From Kalaharituber pfeilii (taxonomy: Eukaryota > Ascomycota > Pezizomycetes > Pezizales > Pezizaceae): a stretch of 64,000 nt of DNA. The position numbers were made by a program, and so were the translations under genes. The DNA is taken from the NCBI GenBank assembly GCA_015179045.1, contig WHUZ01000092.1, positions 124,001 to 188,000 on the forward strand, in the 5' to 3' direction. Shown piece by piece: positions 43,333 through 56,036 of the stretch (the first letter of the stretch is position 1; each line of letters opens with the position of its first letter). The notes under the pieces are model-generated. The model was not told the origin of the DNA, did no database searches, and saw only the letters and a program-made list of their open reading frames with translations.

Positions 43333-43632
43333 TTTTTTTTTGGTTTTCTCTTTTTCGCTTTTCTATACCCAAGATAGGATAAACAAAAACTCGTTTCCGA
43401 TTCAAAGTTGCAAATTGCTCAGCACGGAACGCAATTCGGAAAGTCAGGTGACAGCGGTGCCGAGGGAAAATACCATATAGTGCGAGGGAAGCAGTGCGAA
43501 AACACTGCGCCGTGCTTTCGTAACCTTGTGATGAATGGCAGAGCACAACAAGCAGTAGTTGCAGCTTGACGTAACTCAATACCGCAGTAGAACCAGACTA
43601 AATTCAATAGAGAGTTATATATTTTGAATTGC

Positions 43633-43870
43633 GGCGAATCTCTGGAGCTCTTCAATATGAAACTGCTTGGCATGCATTGCGCCATACCAATTAGAGTGGT
43701 AACACGGCCACCAAGCTGCAAATAATTCCAACTTGGTGTACATGAAGGCAGAGGTTTCATTAATGCATTCAAACAACCTGGAAACTGGCGACATGCTACA
43801 TACTGCATTGACACCTGCATTGCGCGTTTGGACTCGAATGCGAGGTTGTTCTCACACCAGACACTGGGGT
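43633..43870. other. Segment present in R1 but not L1
   Basis: Between GCGAATCTCTGG and AAGAGGTGCAGAGGC, R1 has about 230 bp that are absent at about 33243 in L1. No target duplication or terminal repeats; either a deletion in L1 or an insertion in R1. No gene recognised. Confidence 0.6.
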
Positions 43871-44065
43871 GCTGCCAAGAGGTGCAGAGGCCCAGTTGCT
43901 GACGGGTCAAGTTTCGGCAGCACAACCATGGTGCAACCGCGCAGTGTGGAGCAAAATTAGTCAGCCACGAAGCGGTCACCTGACATCCCAGGACTCAGAT
44001 CGCTTGCCCCCTGCAACAACGATAAGGCAACGTCACCCACATGCAGAGTATATTTTCGATCGCGA

Positions 44066-44296
44066 ATGAGATCCTCACGTTTGGAGCTCGCAAAGTTATT
44101 TGGTGAATTTCATACAACCATGCCTACGTCGGGCGGCAGCAGTCGTTTCTGTCTTGTCGCTAAATCTAGCCTTTGGACAATCTTGATCATTTCCCTCACC
44201 GCCACGCCGTTTTCTACATACCAGCCTCACACTATGGCGCTGGCGACGGCCTGTATGATAAGCAGCCCGTATCTCATAACCAACGTGAATGGGTAG
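44066..44296 (+). CDS. Small ORF upstream of DUF4419 (76 aa)
   Basis: MRSSRLELAKLFGEFHTTMP followed by a hydrophobic stretch (LWTILIISLTATPF). Its L1 counterpart is split by the pogo element at the TA corresponding to 44219. Whether it is translated is unknown; it may be the leader or a first exon of the DUF4419 gene. Confidence 0.3.
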   Translation: MRSSRLELAKLFGEFHTTMPTSGGSSRFCLVAKSSLWTILIISLTATPFSTYQPHTMALATACMISSPYLITNVNG

Positions 44297-46403
44297 GCTG
44301 ACATGCCTATCGACAGCTGCACAACCGTGCCTTAGTCAGGATTCGTCATGCCAGGAATCTCGCTGCGCAGACCCAGCCTCAAAACTGACCTTCAGTGTCG
44401 CCGACGTGCAGCCCGAAAATTACTGGAAGCAGTATGGGGAATATTTCGATGAGGATAAAAGGCACAGAGCGCGTTCCTCTGAAGAGATTCTCCTGCGCGT
44501 CGATCCAGACGCGCAAAAGCACTGCAAAAAAATTATAGCCTCATCCATTAGCTCCGACACAGCCCACAGAGACCTTGTCCCCAACAGCAATGGGTTCATC
44601 GATGCTGTGCTCCGCGCGTACGGCGGCCACTTTCACCTCGAGATCCGCCCCGATGATGTGTGGATTACCATTTTGACGCAGTTCTCGATGTTCGTGAATG
44701 CTAATGCAGAAAGATTCCGTTACAAGTTTGTCTCGTTTGAAGAAAAACGGACACTGCGCATCGTGGTAGACACGCTCACCTCTGGGGAGATTGCAGTGGA
44801 GATGGGCAAGCTTTTGCAGGAAAATATTGTAGATCCGGACTTGCGAGAGTGGATTGTCCCGCACTTTACCACAACAACCGCCGAAGACACAATTGTAAGT
44901 TCAGTCATCATGATGGCTACGTTGAAGGAGTATTTCGATTACGAGGCCCACTACATCTGCGGGATCCCGAGCGTAACGCTGCACGGCGAGAAAAAGGACT
45001 GGGAGACGCTATATCGGAAGATTCAGAAATTGAAAGAGTTCGGGCTCGAAACAACAATGTGGTATCACCTGCTCGAACCGATTTTGGGCAGGTTTGTCCG
45101 TGCCTGGGATGATCCGGATGGCGAGTGGAACAAGCAATTTTGGGCGCGAGTGGCGACTACACACAACCATGGAGGTTTTTGCGGCCCGCCACCAGATCTC
45201 ACCGGATGGATAACGGCATTTATGCCTTTCGACGATAAAGGGAAGTGGCAATTGTACGACGCGCTTCCACATTTGCGAGCGGTAAGAGGATACAATTCTT
45301 TCTGTTCACCAGCAAACTTGCCTTGCTACCACTTTATTCAGTAGCAATGGAATATTTTGCGGTGTAATTCGAAAATGGATTTACTGACATTGTGCATGTT
45401 TTCTAGAAGGATGATAGTTATATTTATTATCTGGACGACGATGACGACGATGATGATGATCTCCCTTCCGCCCGAGAGAAGCATCTACACGACGATAACC
45501 CTTCGAGTCTACCTGTCCAGGACTTCGGAGTGCAGCAGCCACGGGATATCATCAAAGGGGATACACAGAGTGCGTATACTGGTTGACGAAATGCAATCAA
45601 GTCCAGTACACTAGTAGAATCTAGAGACCAAGCTAACTAAGGGTATTACCAAAGCCACGAGTTCAGATACTGATCCTGTCCCTCCGGAGAATGATGCGAG
45701 TTACAAGAATCTCATACGTCACGAGCTCATGACCAAATACAACACCGCGGCCCAGGAGCACGCAAATTCCACTGACGGAAATCACATTGACGACACACAG
45801 CCCAAGCCCAAGTACACCGTTCTGCATAGTGGCTTTGGCATTGAGGTGCTTGCGCTCTACACTTGGGGCGTGCGTTGGGACTATCGTACTGAGAAGGAAC
45901 AACAGGAGTATATTTTCCGCTCGACGATGCTAGTGATTGACGGCGCTTGGTACCCGAAGCATCCGCAGGACCAGATCCCACGTGCAGTAGTAAACGTCCC
46001 GGTTCGTGTTTTCGAGCAGGGGCGGAAGTTTGAGTCGCAATTGGTTGCCGGGGTGATGGGATTTGATGTTACCCAGGTTCCCAAGTCAAATGGCAACGAG
46101 CCGGACCCGGGGGCTACCACCCCAGCAAGGATGCAGCCCGAGCCCTACTATCCTCACCTTGATAACGCCGAAAAGTCAGCCGAGGTTAGCTATGGTCCAT
46201 ATGATTCATGGGATATGTGAGTTTTACCTTTTCGCATCCCGTTTGTGAAATATGCTACGGTTTCAACATTACTGACCTGTCAATCCATCATCAGTACTAC
46301 CGGCTATCCACAATGCCCCAACGATGCTACTGACAACTTCGAAAGTATATTGAAGCCAAGGGTCGGCTGGTGGTTTTACGAGATGAGGACACCCGAAGAG
46401 TGA
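44289..46403 (+). CDS. DUF4419 protein (R1 copy, intact)
   Basis: Four exons with GT..AG introns: 44289-45281, 45407-45569, 45625-46216, 46295-46403, giving about 618 aa in phase. DUF4419 core: DAVLRAYGGHFHLEIRPDDV, WITILTQFSMFVNANAERFR, WIVPHFTTTTAEDT, SVIMMATLKEYFDY, CGIPSVTLHGEKKDWETLYR, MWYHLLEPILGRFVRAWDD, HNHGGFCGPPPDLTGWITAF. An acidic run (KDDSYIYYLDDDDDDDDD) follows in exon 2; the C-terminal part has RAVVNVPVRVFEQGRKFESQ, LVAGVMGFDV and ends VGWWFYEMRTPEE. Molecular role unknown; the family is expanded in fungi. The start ATG is not conserved in L1, so the true start may lie elsewhere upstream. Confidence 0.85.
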
Positions 46404-46706
46404 GCGGTCTTTGCCCAGTTGTGCCCGGGATGTGGGACTAACTGCGAGATCCATACACAGGGTTGCCGCTAGGCAAAAGAAATCGGAGAGGTTATGAAAA
46501 TTGAGATTAATGTGGAGTTTGGAGAGGGTATTATGTATCGAAAATTACGAACTTAACATCTGTGCGGCCAGGGAACAAAAATAATATACACTCCGCTTGT
46601 GTCAAAAGATCTCGGTAGTAGTGAATGTTGACTTGGTGGGATCAGAAGACTTTGACATCGATATCTGGAGCTGGAGGAGAGTACATGCGGTCAACGGTAA
46701 ATGGAT

Positions 46707-46758
46707 TTTTTTTTTTTATCACGTGACCCTGCTTGTAGCTGTTCGCCATGGCAGGGCT
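46707..46758 (-). mobile_element. Family B tail-only insertion (52 bp)
   Basis: Poly-T, ATCACGTGACCCTGCTTGTA and GCTGTTCGCCATGGCAGGGC; duplication ACGGTAAATGGAT (46694-46706 and 46759-46771). Absent from L1. Confidence 0.85.
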
Positions 46759-47228
46759 ACGGTAAATGGATGAACGCGGTTATTGTAGTGGTGTATACAG
46801 CGAACGGTGAAGGTTATTAGGTTTGGGATGAAGTTAGTTGTTGTGACATTACAGTAATGTGTAGATTAGAGCAGGAGCGAAAGGACAGCACAACTAATAC
46901 AATTTTGACTAATAGCTTAACGATCTATACTACATCCCTAGTAAGGAAAGTGCTCGTGAATGACATCGATTCCAGTACGAGAAAACATTTACAACGAGGG
47001 CCAAGCTTTCAATGCACCTAGAATGCTATGCACCGGCCAGTGGTTGCTCGTGGCTTAAGAGCAGGGACTTGCGCGCAATCTTGTAAACCGGTTACATTTA
47101 GCTTATGTAAGGTTGTCCTGGGAATGGTTACCGGAGGAAATATGCCAGTACACAAGGTAGGTGTCGTGAGGTACCCGTGCGAAAATTGATCCGTAAGTAA
47201 AACCATCGTCGCATAAGTGTACTCGCTG

Positions 47229-47296
47229 GGTTCAAACAGTTTCGGAACGGCTGACTGGCGCATAATTAGTCAGCCGTTCCAATACTTTTTGGACTG
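47229..47296. repeat. Long hairpin, R1 copy
   Basis: Counterpart of the foldback at 27027-27094: TTCGGAACGGCTGACTGG .. AGTCAGCCGTTCCAATACTT TTTGGAC. Confidence 0.6.
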
Positions 47297-47870
47297 ACCA
47301 TTGATCTTTCACAACATGCGTAGTCTATAAGCTGTAATACTACAAGAGCTCAAAAGCGATTTAAACGCTATCCATGATGCTTATGATTCTTAATTGATGC
47401 ATGAACGAAGAACATAAAAATGAATGGGATGTGTGTGCATTATTTGCCTTTGTGGATGCGCGCTGAATGTGCACGCGGGTGGTGAGTGTGGAGGTGGATT
47501 GCTAACTGAGCTCTCTACTTTACCCATTTACTGGTGGTGAGCCAAGGCACTAAAAGTAGTAAAATGTGGTAACCATTCTGAATTAGTCGTGGACAAACCT
47601 GGGCACTGAAACCAATTCACGTCAAGCAGACAGGTTGGTCATACTGTATGCATACCAGACTGAAGCATGTGAAGCAATACCTTGCCTGTGATCCAGCCGT
47701 GCATGCCATTCCCCACAAAATGATGCAATCAAATTAAGATTCACCACAACTGAACAGTCCAATACTCAGCATGCTTGCAATTTAGATCGGCACAAATTCT
47801 TTTTTCTCAGCCAGTCAGGACATTCGCGCGACTTTACGTTGAGAGGTGATATGCAAGCGAAGTTGGACTA

Positions 47871-48614
47871 CAGTTAGTCCTTTTTTTTTTTTTTTTTTTT
47901 TTATTTCATTAATCGCATGCCGCCCTATGGGCTATGGCGATGTTTAGTTACAGTGGTATGATGGAAAAATGATAATGAAAGAGTAAAGAAAAATCGATAA
48001 TGAAAGAGTAAAGAAAAACAGTTAGTCCTTGCTATGATAGAATGAAGACGTAAAATTTGGCAAGGTTTTCAGTATAGAAAATTTTGGCAAATTACCATAG
48101 TCATATAGTCTTGGCGGCTGAGTTCGAAGTCTTTGCTGAGCTTCGCTACTAATTAAGACTTACTAGTAATGGAAATAACTACATTACGAAATCAATTCGA
48201 ATGGGACGGATGAGTAGGAATGGAAATAGAAATGTATGGAGTCGCGATATCTACTAGCCAGCGGCGACCAGCAATATACCCGAAAGCAACAGACACTCAC
48301 AGCTTGGTTCAAACCAACAAACAGTGCTTAGCGATATAGTTTCTGTTTTCTGGGCTGCTCAAGAATCACTGGTGCGCAGGAGGCAAGGCAGTAAGTAGCA
48401 GGGGGGTTCCTATGGATTTAATTAGCGTCTGTTCATTATAGCATGAACAAGTAAAATAAAAATAACTTCCTCTAGATTTTTTTCCATTACACCCTTTGGT
48501 GGGATTTCATTATAGCCAGGTGGGGATGGAAAGCCGAGAGTGTGGTGTGTAACTACATTGTAGCAAGGTTTTCACTATAGCGAGGTTCATTATACTAGTA
48601 GCAAGGTCTGACTG
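47871..48614. mobile_element. MITE (Tc1/mariner-pogo type), R1 copy
   Basis: Terminal repeats CAGTTAGTCCTTGCTA and GGTCTGACTG flanked by TA (47869-47870 and 48615-48616). Interrupted near its left end by a family A insertion at 47881-48017. Confidence 0.8.
47881..48017 (-). mobile_element. Family A 3' fragment (137 bp) in the MITE
   Basis: Poly-T, TTTCATTAATCGCATGCCGC, CCTATGGGCTATGGCGATG, then a body with a tandem GATAATGAAAGAGTAAAGAA. Duplication ACAGTTAGTCC (47870-47880 and 48018-48028). L1 is empty. Confidence 0.85.
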
Positions 48615-49590
48615 TAGTGCGTTCTCTGCGTTTAATGTGAATGGTCCGCCAAATGGCTGCAGACAGTCCGCCAATGGGGAACAAACCCTTTATGCAGCTA
48701 GCGAACCCCAATTATTCAAGAATAGCAAAAAGTGGCTATACACAGCAGATGCGTGTGGTGCTGTTATTATGCAGAGCTAATGCACGACGCTGCACTATCA
48801 CAACCCAAATGTAAAAGTGATGAGAGTGCAGTAGGTACCCAGTTGTCAATCCTGTGACGCTGGTTTTGTATATTGTTTCCGTAAGAATGTAGCAACCTGA
48901 TACCTACATCGATGCTGCATTGGTGTGATGTAATTTAATTATCATCTATTCGATGCTCACACTAGCTATGTCTGGGCATTTATTTCGTAGCGTGCTATTA
49001 ACTAAATGTTGCAGCATCTTATATTTTGATTGGAAAATCCGGCCAGATTTTTCCGAATTCAAAAGTTTATTGAATCTGGAATCGTTCAGAGTTTTATCCA
49101 GCGGTTCTCCAAAAGTTGCATTGGCACACATAAATCTGGGTAGATTTTTAGTCAAAACCGGTTTTCAATTTTGAAATCCAGTCCAGCTGAATACAGCTCT
49201 GGATTTCAATATACTCGCTGATTAAAAAAGTATTTGGACACGGGTTGTTGCATACAAACTATGCGCTTTTGTGAATAGCATTATATCCAACATTCGCTCA
49301 TATAAACGGAGGGAGTCTAATCTGAATACCGCTAATGTTTAGTTCATTGTAGGGGCCTACAAACATTTATAGTAGTTTGCCATAAGTAATAAGTATACAG
49401 TACATCTTGCTTGTTGCCCAATAAATTTCTGCGCTTGAAACGCAATAAATATTTCCAGATTTCTAAAGAAAATTGTAATAGGCGCAGTATTGTTTGAAGT
49501 CGATACAAATGGTTGAGGCTCCTTCTAAATGATTACATTACAATAGGATAATCTCATTCCAACAATAGCAATCAATATCGTACCAAAGGC

Positions 49591-50240
49591 CGCCGCCGAT
49601 TATGTAATTGGTCAAAATTCGGAAATCAAACGAAACAGAATTTAATTATGCATATGCTGCCAGTCTTGAATCGCTACGTCTACACTAGCTAGGCGACACC
49701 GGAAAAATTTTTTTGATCACTATCAGCCGCAACGCAAGACTGTCGGTAATCATCCCTCTGTATGTAAAGCAGTAAAAAAAAAAGTAATATTAGTAATATG
49801 ATATGAACTCGTTAATATCCTCACATAATAGGGCTTTATTTATTCCGCCTGATGTATTATCTAATGCAGTCGAAACTGTTCGCGAATTCTGCGAATTCTG
49901 TGATGTGCAACATTTTTCGACCGCTGCCAGAATTGCGCTTTTAACTCGCTGAATCTGAATTAGTATTTGTATATAAATTTATGATAGGTTGCCACCGCAG
50001 CAGAGCATATTTTGCTTTTTCAGTTCCCCCTCCCGAGAACCCCTGCAACTGTGATTCAGCCTCAATAGTCCCTGCCACATCGCAAGAACAAACTGTTTAA
50101 CTTCTTGTCGCTATCGAGAATTTACAGTCTACACGCAAACTATTTTTCTGACGAAAGCATAAGACGTACCATACCAACAGAGAGTAAAGTTATTTACGAG
50201 ACGAGTAAGTCGAAATAGGATTTTGTTATGACTCGGAACG
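49591..50240. other. Upstream region of NLR2
   Basis: AT-rich, with no recognised gene or repeat. It probably contains the NLR2 promoter; no specific element is claimed. Confidence 0.4.
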
Positions 50241-50634
50241 ATGACTAAGCAGTGTTTATACAGCATGAGTTCCGCAGCAGCCTCAGCTTCTACCAGTGCC
50301 TCCAGGCCCCTTATCAATAGCGACCAGAAGGGCCAACTAATGTTAGATCAAGCCATCAAGGGCTTTATCCAACTACTTACCCCGCAACAAAAAGCCACGA
50401 TCCAAAATGGGCCAGCTCCCCAGCGAGAACAGATCCGTGAATTGACAACTGAAATCGCCGATAAGATCTTCCTCAAATTCCAGGCCAAGAAATATGTTCG
50501 TAGAGTCCAGCAATTTCTTGAGCTTCTTCAACAATATTCCCCCATTATAGACACATTCGTTTCAAGCGAGCCAAAGGTAGCTGCCTTGGTTTGGGGCGGG
50601 GTGAAGCTTCTTATATTTGTAAGTTTATGTAATT

Positions 50635-50991
50635 TTTTTTCTTTTTTTTTTTTTTTCAATCACGTAACCCCGCTTGCAGCGCTACGCCATGGCAGGGTCC
50701 CTGGGCAAGCCCTCAAAGCCCGGAGACAGGCTTAACAAAGAAAGTTCTACATACACATTCCCGTTCCCCCCCCCTCTCTCCCCTTCTAGAAACCTGATTT
50801 CAGAAACTTCCGGATGGTTCTTCTGGTTTCTGCATTGGGGAGGCTCCTCTATATCTTTCCACCTCTCCCCTCTCCTCCTTCCTCCACACCTTCACAGCCC
50901 GGAACGAAAATTTCTCATTGCATTACATCATCCCCCCTCCTCATGAATTCCCGACCCAGGTCGGGGAATCGCGCACTTCTAAAACCTGAAG
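50635..50991 (-). mobile_element. LINE B 3' fragment in NLR2 intron 1
   Basis: 357 bp: poly-T, family B tail (CACGTAACCCCGCTTGCAGC, CCATGGCAGGGTCCCTGGGC) and C-rich 3' UTR. Duplication GTTTATGTAATT (50623-50634 and 50992-51003). It leaves donor GTAAGT (50619) and acceptor (51056) intact, so splicing may tolerate it. Confidence 0.9.
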
Positions 50992-53879
50992 GTTTATGTA
51001 ATTCCTCAGGCTGTTCATTGCATGGTGCACATATAGCTAACATTTATCGTTCCTAGACGGCACTCAATTACTTCCAGTATTTCTCAAAACTAACGGCATT
51101 GCTGGAACGAATTGGAAAGCTTGTTCCGATTTTTGACAAATTCGAGGAGCTATTCAATAGTAACCTCAAACTCAAGGATGCTGTAGCCGAATTCTGGGCA
51201 GTGGCTATATCTATCTTGACCAAGGCATTCGGGTTCTTACAAAAGAAAGGTAAGCTATTCAGCCTTCCCAATATGTCTTCGAGTATATGTTAATCCTATA
51301 TCGTAGGCTACAAGCTTTTTCTCTCCTCTGTTTTTGGCCCTTTTGATGCTGAATTCCAAGACCTCGAGGCCTCATTATATTTCCAGCACACAGTTATTAT
51401 GGACCTTGTGCACCTTGCATCAGAGGAAGCAAGCCATAAGATGTGTCAAAAGATATCGCTTTATGGACTTAAGAGTGAACAATGGACGCTACAGCAGGAC
51501 TTAGCAAATAAAGGTTGGTGCATTGCACGTCATACTCCCTCAAAAAAATATTTATATTTTGAGATTTAACATAAAGGTGTTGTGTATAGAGCAAAGGCGC
51601 CGAGCATTAGTGGATGCAATCTCGGATTTTGACTACATGACTACTTTCTCGAATGCACGCATGAGAAAGCATGAAGGTACTGGGAACTGGCTTTTCGAGT
51701 CGCCAGAATTCATACAATGGGTCGAACAATATCACGATGCCCCTGCCATAATATGGTGTCATGGAATTCGTACGTATGCCTAATATAATATCAGTTTACC
51801 TTACGATTATAAATGGTTGCTTATTGTTCTGGAATATTTAGCTGGATCAGGTAAAACTATCCTCACAACTGCGGTAATTGATCAGTTGTTTTCTGGACCA
51901 TTGTTGCAAAATCGTCATGACACCTTTATTGGCTACTTCTTTTGTGACTTTCATCACCGTCAATCATTGAAAGTTCAGACACTGTTACAGAGTCTAGTAA
52001 AGCAAATACTTCGCATATTTGTTCACAAAATCTCACCGGAGATGGAACAGGAATTGTCGAAATTCTGCAAAGGACAGTTAGGGTACCAAGGCTCCCCAAG
52101 CACTGAGAAGTGGTTCGACCTATTACAGCTAGCAGCCTCGCTTCCATCACACTTATATATTTGCATAGACGGCATTGATGAATGTGAGCAGGAAGATCAA
52201 TGCCAGATCATTGAGTACCTTAAAAGACTAGTCACATCGAGACCTAGTAGTAGTTCGAGCTCAGTGAGTGGAGGGCATGCACTGGACTACCACAGGAAAC
52301 TCTTTCTTTCCTGTAGGCCCGAGATCCCGATATCGAGATTCCTCGCCCTGGAAGATTCAACTTCATTACTAGCCGAGATTTCGTTATCTACACCAGGCTT
52401 GATTCGTCCAGAGATTGAAGATTATATTGTGAAAACATTAGACGAACGGATTCGGCAGGGAAGACTTGCGCTCCGTGACGATTCAATGAGGCAAGAAATA
52501 ACAACCTCCCTGCTAAGGGGTGGAGAAGGAATGTACGTAACTTGAATTCACCACAACGACTGGCTTCAATGGGTCTGACTTATATATGACTTGTTACTAT
52601 AGGTTCCTTTGGATTTTCTTTCAAATTGACGATATCTGCTTAAGGAATAATGACAACGCCATTCGTGAAGCGTTGAAATCATTACCAAAGGGTCTAGATG
52701 AAACTTATGCTCGAATCCTTGATAGGATATCCACTCGTGATCCAGAGGTCGCCGTCAAGGTATTCCAGTGGGTTGCTGGGCTAAGCGCCCATTGACAGTA
52801 CACGAGATTGCGGAGGCAACAGCAATCGAGCTGACGGACACTACGTGGGATGATGTGCGCAAGAAATATCCGACTGACAACTTCAAAGTTCTGGAAAATT
52901 GTGCCAATATGATCATCGTGAATGACGACGACACAATTCAGTTTGCTCATTCGTCTGTCTGCAAGTTCCTACAGTCGTCAAAGCTGCAATCAGGGTTCTA
53001 TCAAACGTTTTATCTGGACATGGAAGGTGCCAATACTTACCTAGCGCAGATCTCCATTATCTACCTAACGTTCCCTGAATTCGGTCATGCTTGCATTTCA
53101 TAAGTCTGCAAGTCAAAACGATCAGAGAACAGTTGCGTGCAAACCACTGCCCAATTGTCCTATTCAACTGGTACCTGCGATATTCAACCAAGGAAGCTCT
53201 AGTACGATCGGCCAAATCTCTCAGTTCGTCGCAAGACAACGTCAAAAGTCTTCAACATCGAAGGTTCAACTTACGCGGCAGGTACACGTAGCGTCCAAGA
53301 AAACATTTACCACAACGTATGTATTGCTTTCATATTTCGCCTCATATTGGCTGGCCCACTGTGAGGAGGTTGTCACATTGCTTGCAACCGATGCAAACTG
53401 GGAACGCAAACCTTACCGACCTCTGTTTCCGTCTCCAGCTTCCGAAAGAACATCTACCCTGGCAGCTTCCAAAGGATACTCGAGTGTCGTCATCTCAAGA
53501 CGTAGACCCTTATCAGCGCCCGTTCACATGGGCAGTGGAACACAAAAACCAAACTGTCATGCGACTAATTGAGAGAAAAGTCATTAGCAGGAAGAGCACT
53601 ACGGACCTTGGTTCAGTGATCCTTCATAATGGCTCAATCTTCGAGTTGCCAAAGGAGTTTACTGACCACAGTGGGCATGCGTTTGCCGGCGGCGAAGGTA
53701 GTTTCCTTACAGCGGTCCCCTCTATGATAGCACTCGTGCGCGGCTACGCGAAAGCCTTTGAATTGATTCTAGACATCTGCCCCGTGGATCTAGGAGATCT
53801 AGCACTTCCATTCTTAATTGCTTGTGAACTTGGGCACCTCGAACTTGTAGAGGTATTTCTGCGACGTAAGGTTGATCTC

Positions 53880-55613
53880 ACCGTCCGGAGCAATCTTGGC
53901 CAAACGGCACTGTCATTGGCATCGAAAAACGGCTGCAACGGGGTTGTGCGGCTGCTTCTTCAGCAGCAGGACGTCGATATCAATGCAAAGGACAACTCTG
54001 GCCGGACCCCACTGTCATTGGCAGCTGGAGGTGGGCACCAGCCTGTTGTACGGCTGCTTGTTAAGCGCAAGGATATAGATATCAATGCAAAGGACGACTC
54101 TGACTGCACCCCACTAGATAGGGCAGCTGAAGGTGGACACGAGGCTGTTGTGCGGGTTCTTCTTGAGCGCAAGGATGTCAATGTCTATGGGATGGCCAAG
54201 CCCGACCGGACGGAACTATTATTGGCAGCAGCCTCACGTGGGCACGAGGTTGTTGTGCGAGTCCTTGTGGAGCGTAAGGATGTCGATATCAATGCAAAGG
54301 ACGACTCTGACTGCACTCCACTAGATAGGGCAACTGAAGGTGGACACGAGGCTGTTGTGCGGGTTCTTCTTGAGCGCAAGGATGTCAATGCCTATGGGAT
54401 GGCCAAGCCCGACCGGACGGAACTATTATTGGCAGCAGCCTCACGTGGGCACGAGGTTGTTGTGCGAGTCCTTCTGGAGCGTAAGGATGTCTACGTCAAT
54501 GCAAAGGACGACTATGACCGGACACCACTATCCCGGGCAGCTGAAAGGGGGCACGAGGCTGTTGTGCGGCTGCTTCTTGAGCACAAGGATGTCGACATCC
54601 AAGCAAAGGACAATTCTGGCCGGACCCTACTATCCCGGGCAGCTGAAAGTGGGCACGAGGCTATTGTGCGGCTGCTTCTTGAGAGCAAGGATGTCAACAT
54701 CAATGCAAAGGGCAACTCTGGCTGGACCCCACTATCCTGGGCAGCTGAAAGGGGGCACGAGGCTGCTGTGCGGCTGCTTCTTGGGCGCAAGGACATCGAC
54801 ATCAATGCAAAGGACAACACTGGCCGGACCCCACTATCCCGGGCAGCTGTAAGAGGACACGAGGCTGTTGTGCGGCTGCTTCTTGAGCACAAGGATGTCG
54901 ACATCAATGCAACGGACGACTCTAACTGCACTCCACTAGATAGGGCAACTGAAGGTGGACACGAGGCTGTTGTGCGGGTTCTTCTTGAGCGCAAGGATGT
55001 CAATGTCTATGGGATGGCCAAGCCCGACCAGACGAAACTATTATTGGCAGCAGTCTCACGTGGGCACGAGGCTGTTGTGCGGCTGCTTCTTGAGCGCAAG
55101 GATGTCGACCTCAATGCAAAGGACAACAACTATGGCAGGACCCCACTATCCCAGGCAGCTAAAAGCGGGCACGAGGCTGTTGTGCGGCTGCTTCTTGAGC
55201 GCAAGGATGTCGACGTCAATGCAAAGGACTTCTCTGGCGGGACCCCACTATCCCTGGCAGCTGAAAGGGGGCACGAGGCTGTTGTGCGGCTGCTTCTTGA
55301 GCGCAAGGATGTCGACATCAATGCCAAGGACAAATATGGCTGGGCCCCACTATTCCTGGCAGCTGAAAGCGGGCACGAGGCTGTTGTGCGGCTGCTTCTT
55401 GAGCGCAAGGATGTCGACATCTATGCAAAGGACAAATATGGCGGGACCCCACTATTCCTGGCAGCTGAAAGCGGGCACGAGGCTGTTGTGCGGCTGCTTC
55501 TTGGGCGCAAGGATGTCGACATCAATGCAACGTCCAACTCTGGCGAGACCCCACTATCACTGGCAGCGAGAAATAGGCACGAGGGTGTTGTGAGACTGCT
55601 AAGCAATAAATAG
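53880..55613 (+). repeat. Near-identical ankyrin repeats (about 17 units)
   Basis: Repeats of about 99 bp coding for [20 protein letters not shown] and [13 protein letters not shown]. The DNA is highly similar between units (GGGCACGAGGCTGTTGTGCG; CTGCTTCTTGAGCGCAAGGA). A two-repeat unit of about 198 bp (CTPLDRATEGGHEAVVRVLL + VNVYGMAKPDRTELLLAA) occurs three times, near 54100, 54310 and 54920. Confidence 0.9.
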
Positions 55614-56036
55614 AGTACAGGTACACCGTTTTAGTGTAAGCATACTAGTCTGAGTCTAGGTGATTAGAAGGATGACAGGTGAACAGCTAACTATTGACCT
55701 TTTTGACAATATAGCATTTACGGCGAGACAGTTGTACTTGGAGAGCCGATTAGATATATGTTTGTCAAAGCGGAGGAAATTAATGTCTTTATAATATGTC
55801 CAAAATATACTTTTTTTACCGTGTTTTTTAGGCTGGCATAGTTGTAGTATTGCTGAGTTATATTGATGAGTATAGTATTACTATTATAAGGAGCTATATG
55901 TATGCAAGAGTAAATACCACTTGAAATATAGTTATGCACGCACTGGTACCAACTTTGTGTATACTTGTATCATTTATACATATCGATCCTGGCCATTGGA
56001 TCGACGACCTTCCATTAGTCTCGTAGCCAGACCTTC

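Larger units (their letters stand above)
43125..49590 (-). repeat. Inverted duplication 1, right arm (R1)
   Basis: Reverse-complement partner of L1 (24866-34039). Holds the intact 5S and DUF4419 copies and the empty site of the pogo element. R1-only features: a segment at about 43633-43870 without target duplication, and tail insertions at 46707-46758 and 47881-48017. Confidence 0.9.
50241..55613 (+). pseudogene. NLR2: DUF7708-NACHT-ankyrin STAND receptor
   Basis: Exons inferred: 50241-50618, 51057-51249, 51307-51513, 51590-51769, 51842-52532, 52603 on, all GT..AG and in phase. The N-terminus has the DUF7708 pattern (YSPIIDTFVSSEPKVAALVW, NYFQYFSKLTALLERIGKLV). The NACHT P-loop HGI-P-GSGKTILTT is completed by the splice at 51769/51842; Walker B is LYICIDGIDECE. 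Then GMFLWIFFQIDDICLRN and PLTVHEIAEATAIE. A one-base loss near 52778 breaks the frame (VFQWVAG then AKRPL), and further shifts occur between about 53090 and 53540. From 53319 a 764-codon frame carries about 17 ankyrin repeats to the stop at 55613. The first intron hosts a LINE B fragment. Likely a self/non-self sensor, now possibly inactive. Confidence 0.85.

Noticed and set aside
43419..43979. 186-codon ORF on the minus strand of R1
   Set aside because: Runs across the R1-only segment and 5S-flanking DNA; the frame is not kept in L1 and no domain is visible.
54133..55593. Overlapping ORFs in the ankyrin region on both strands
   Set aside because: They exist because the repeats are nearly identical and phase-locked; only the 53319-55613 frame gives ankyrin repeats.
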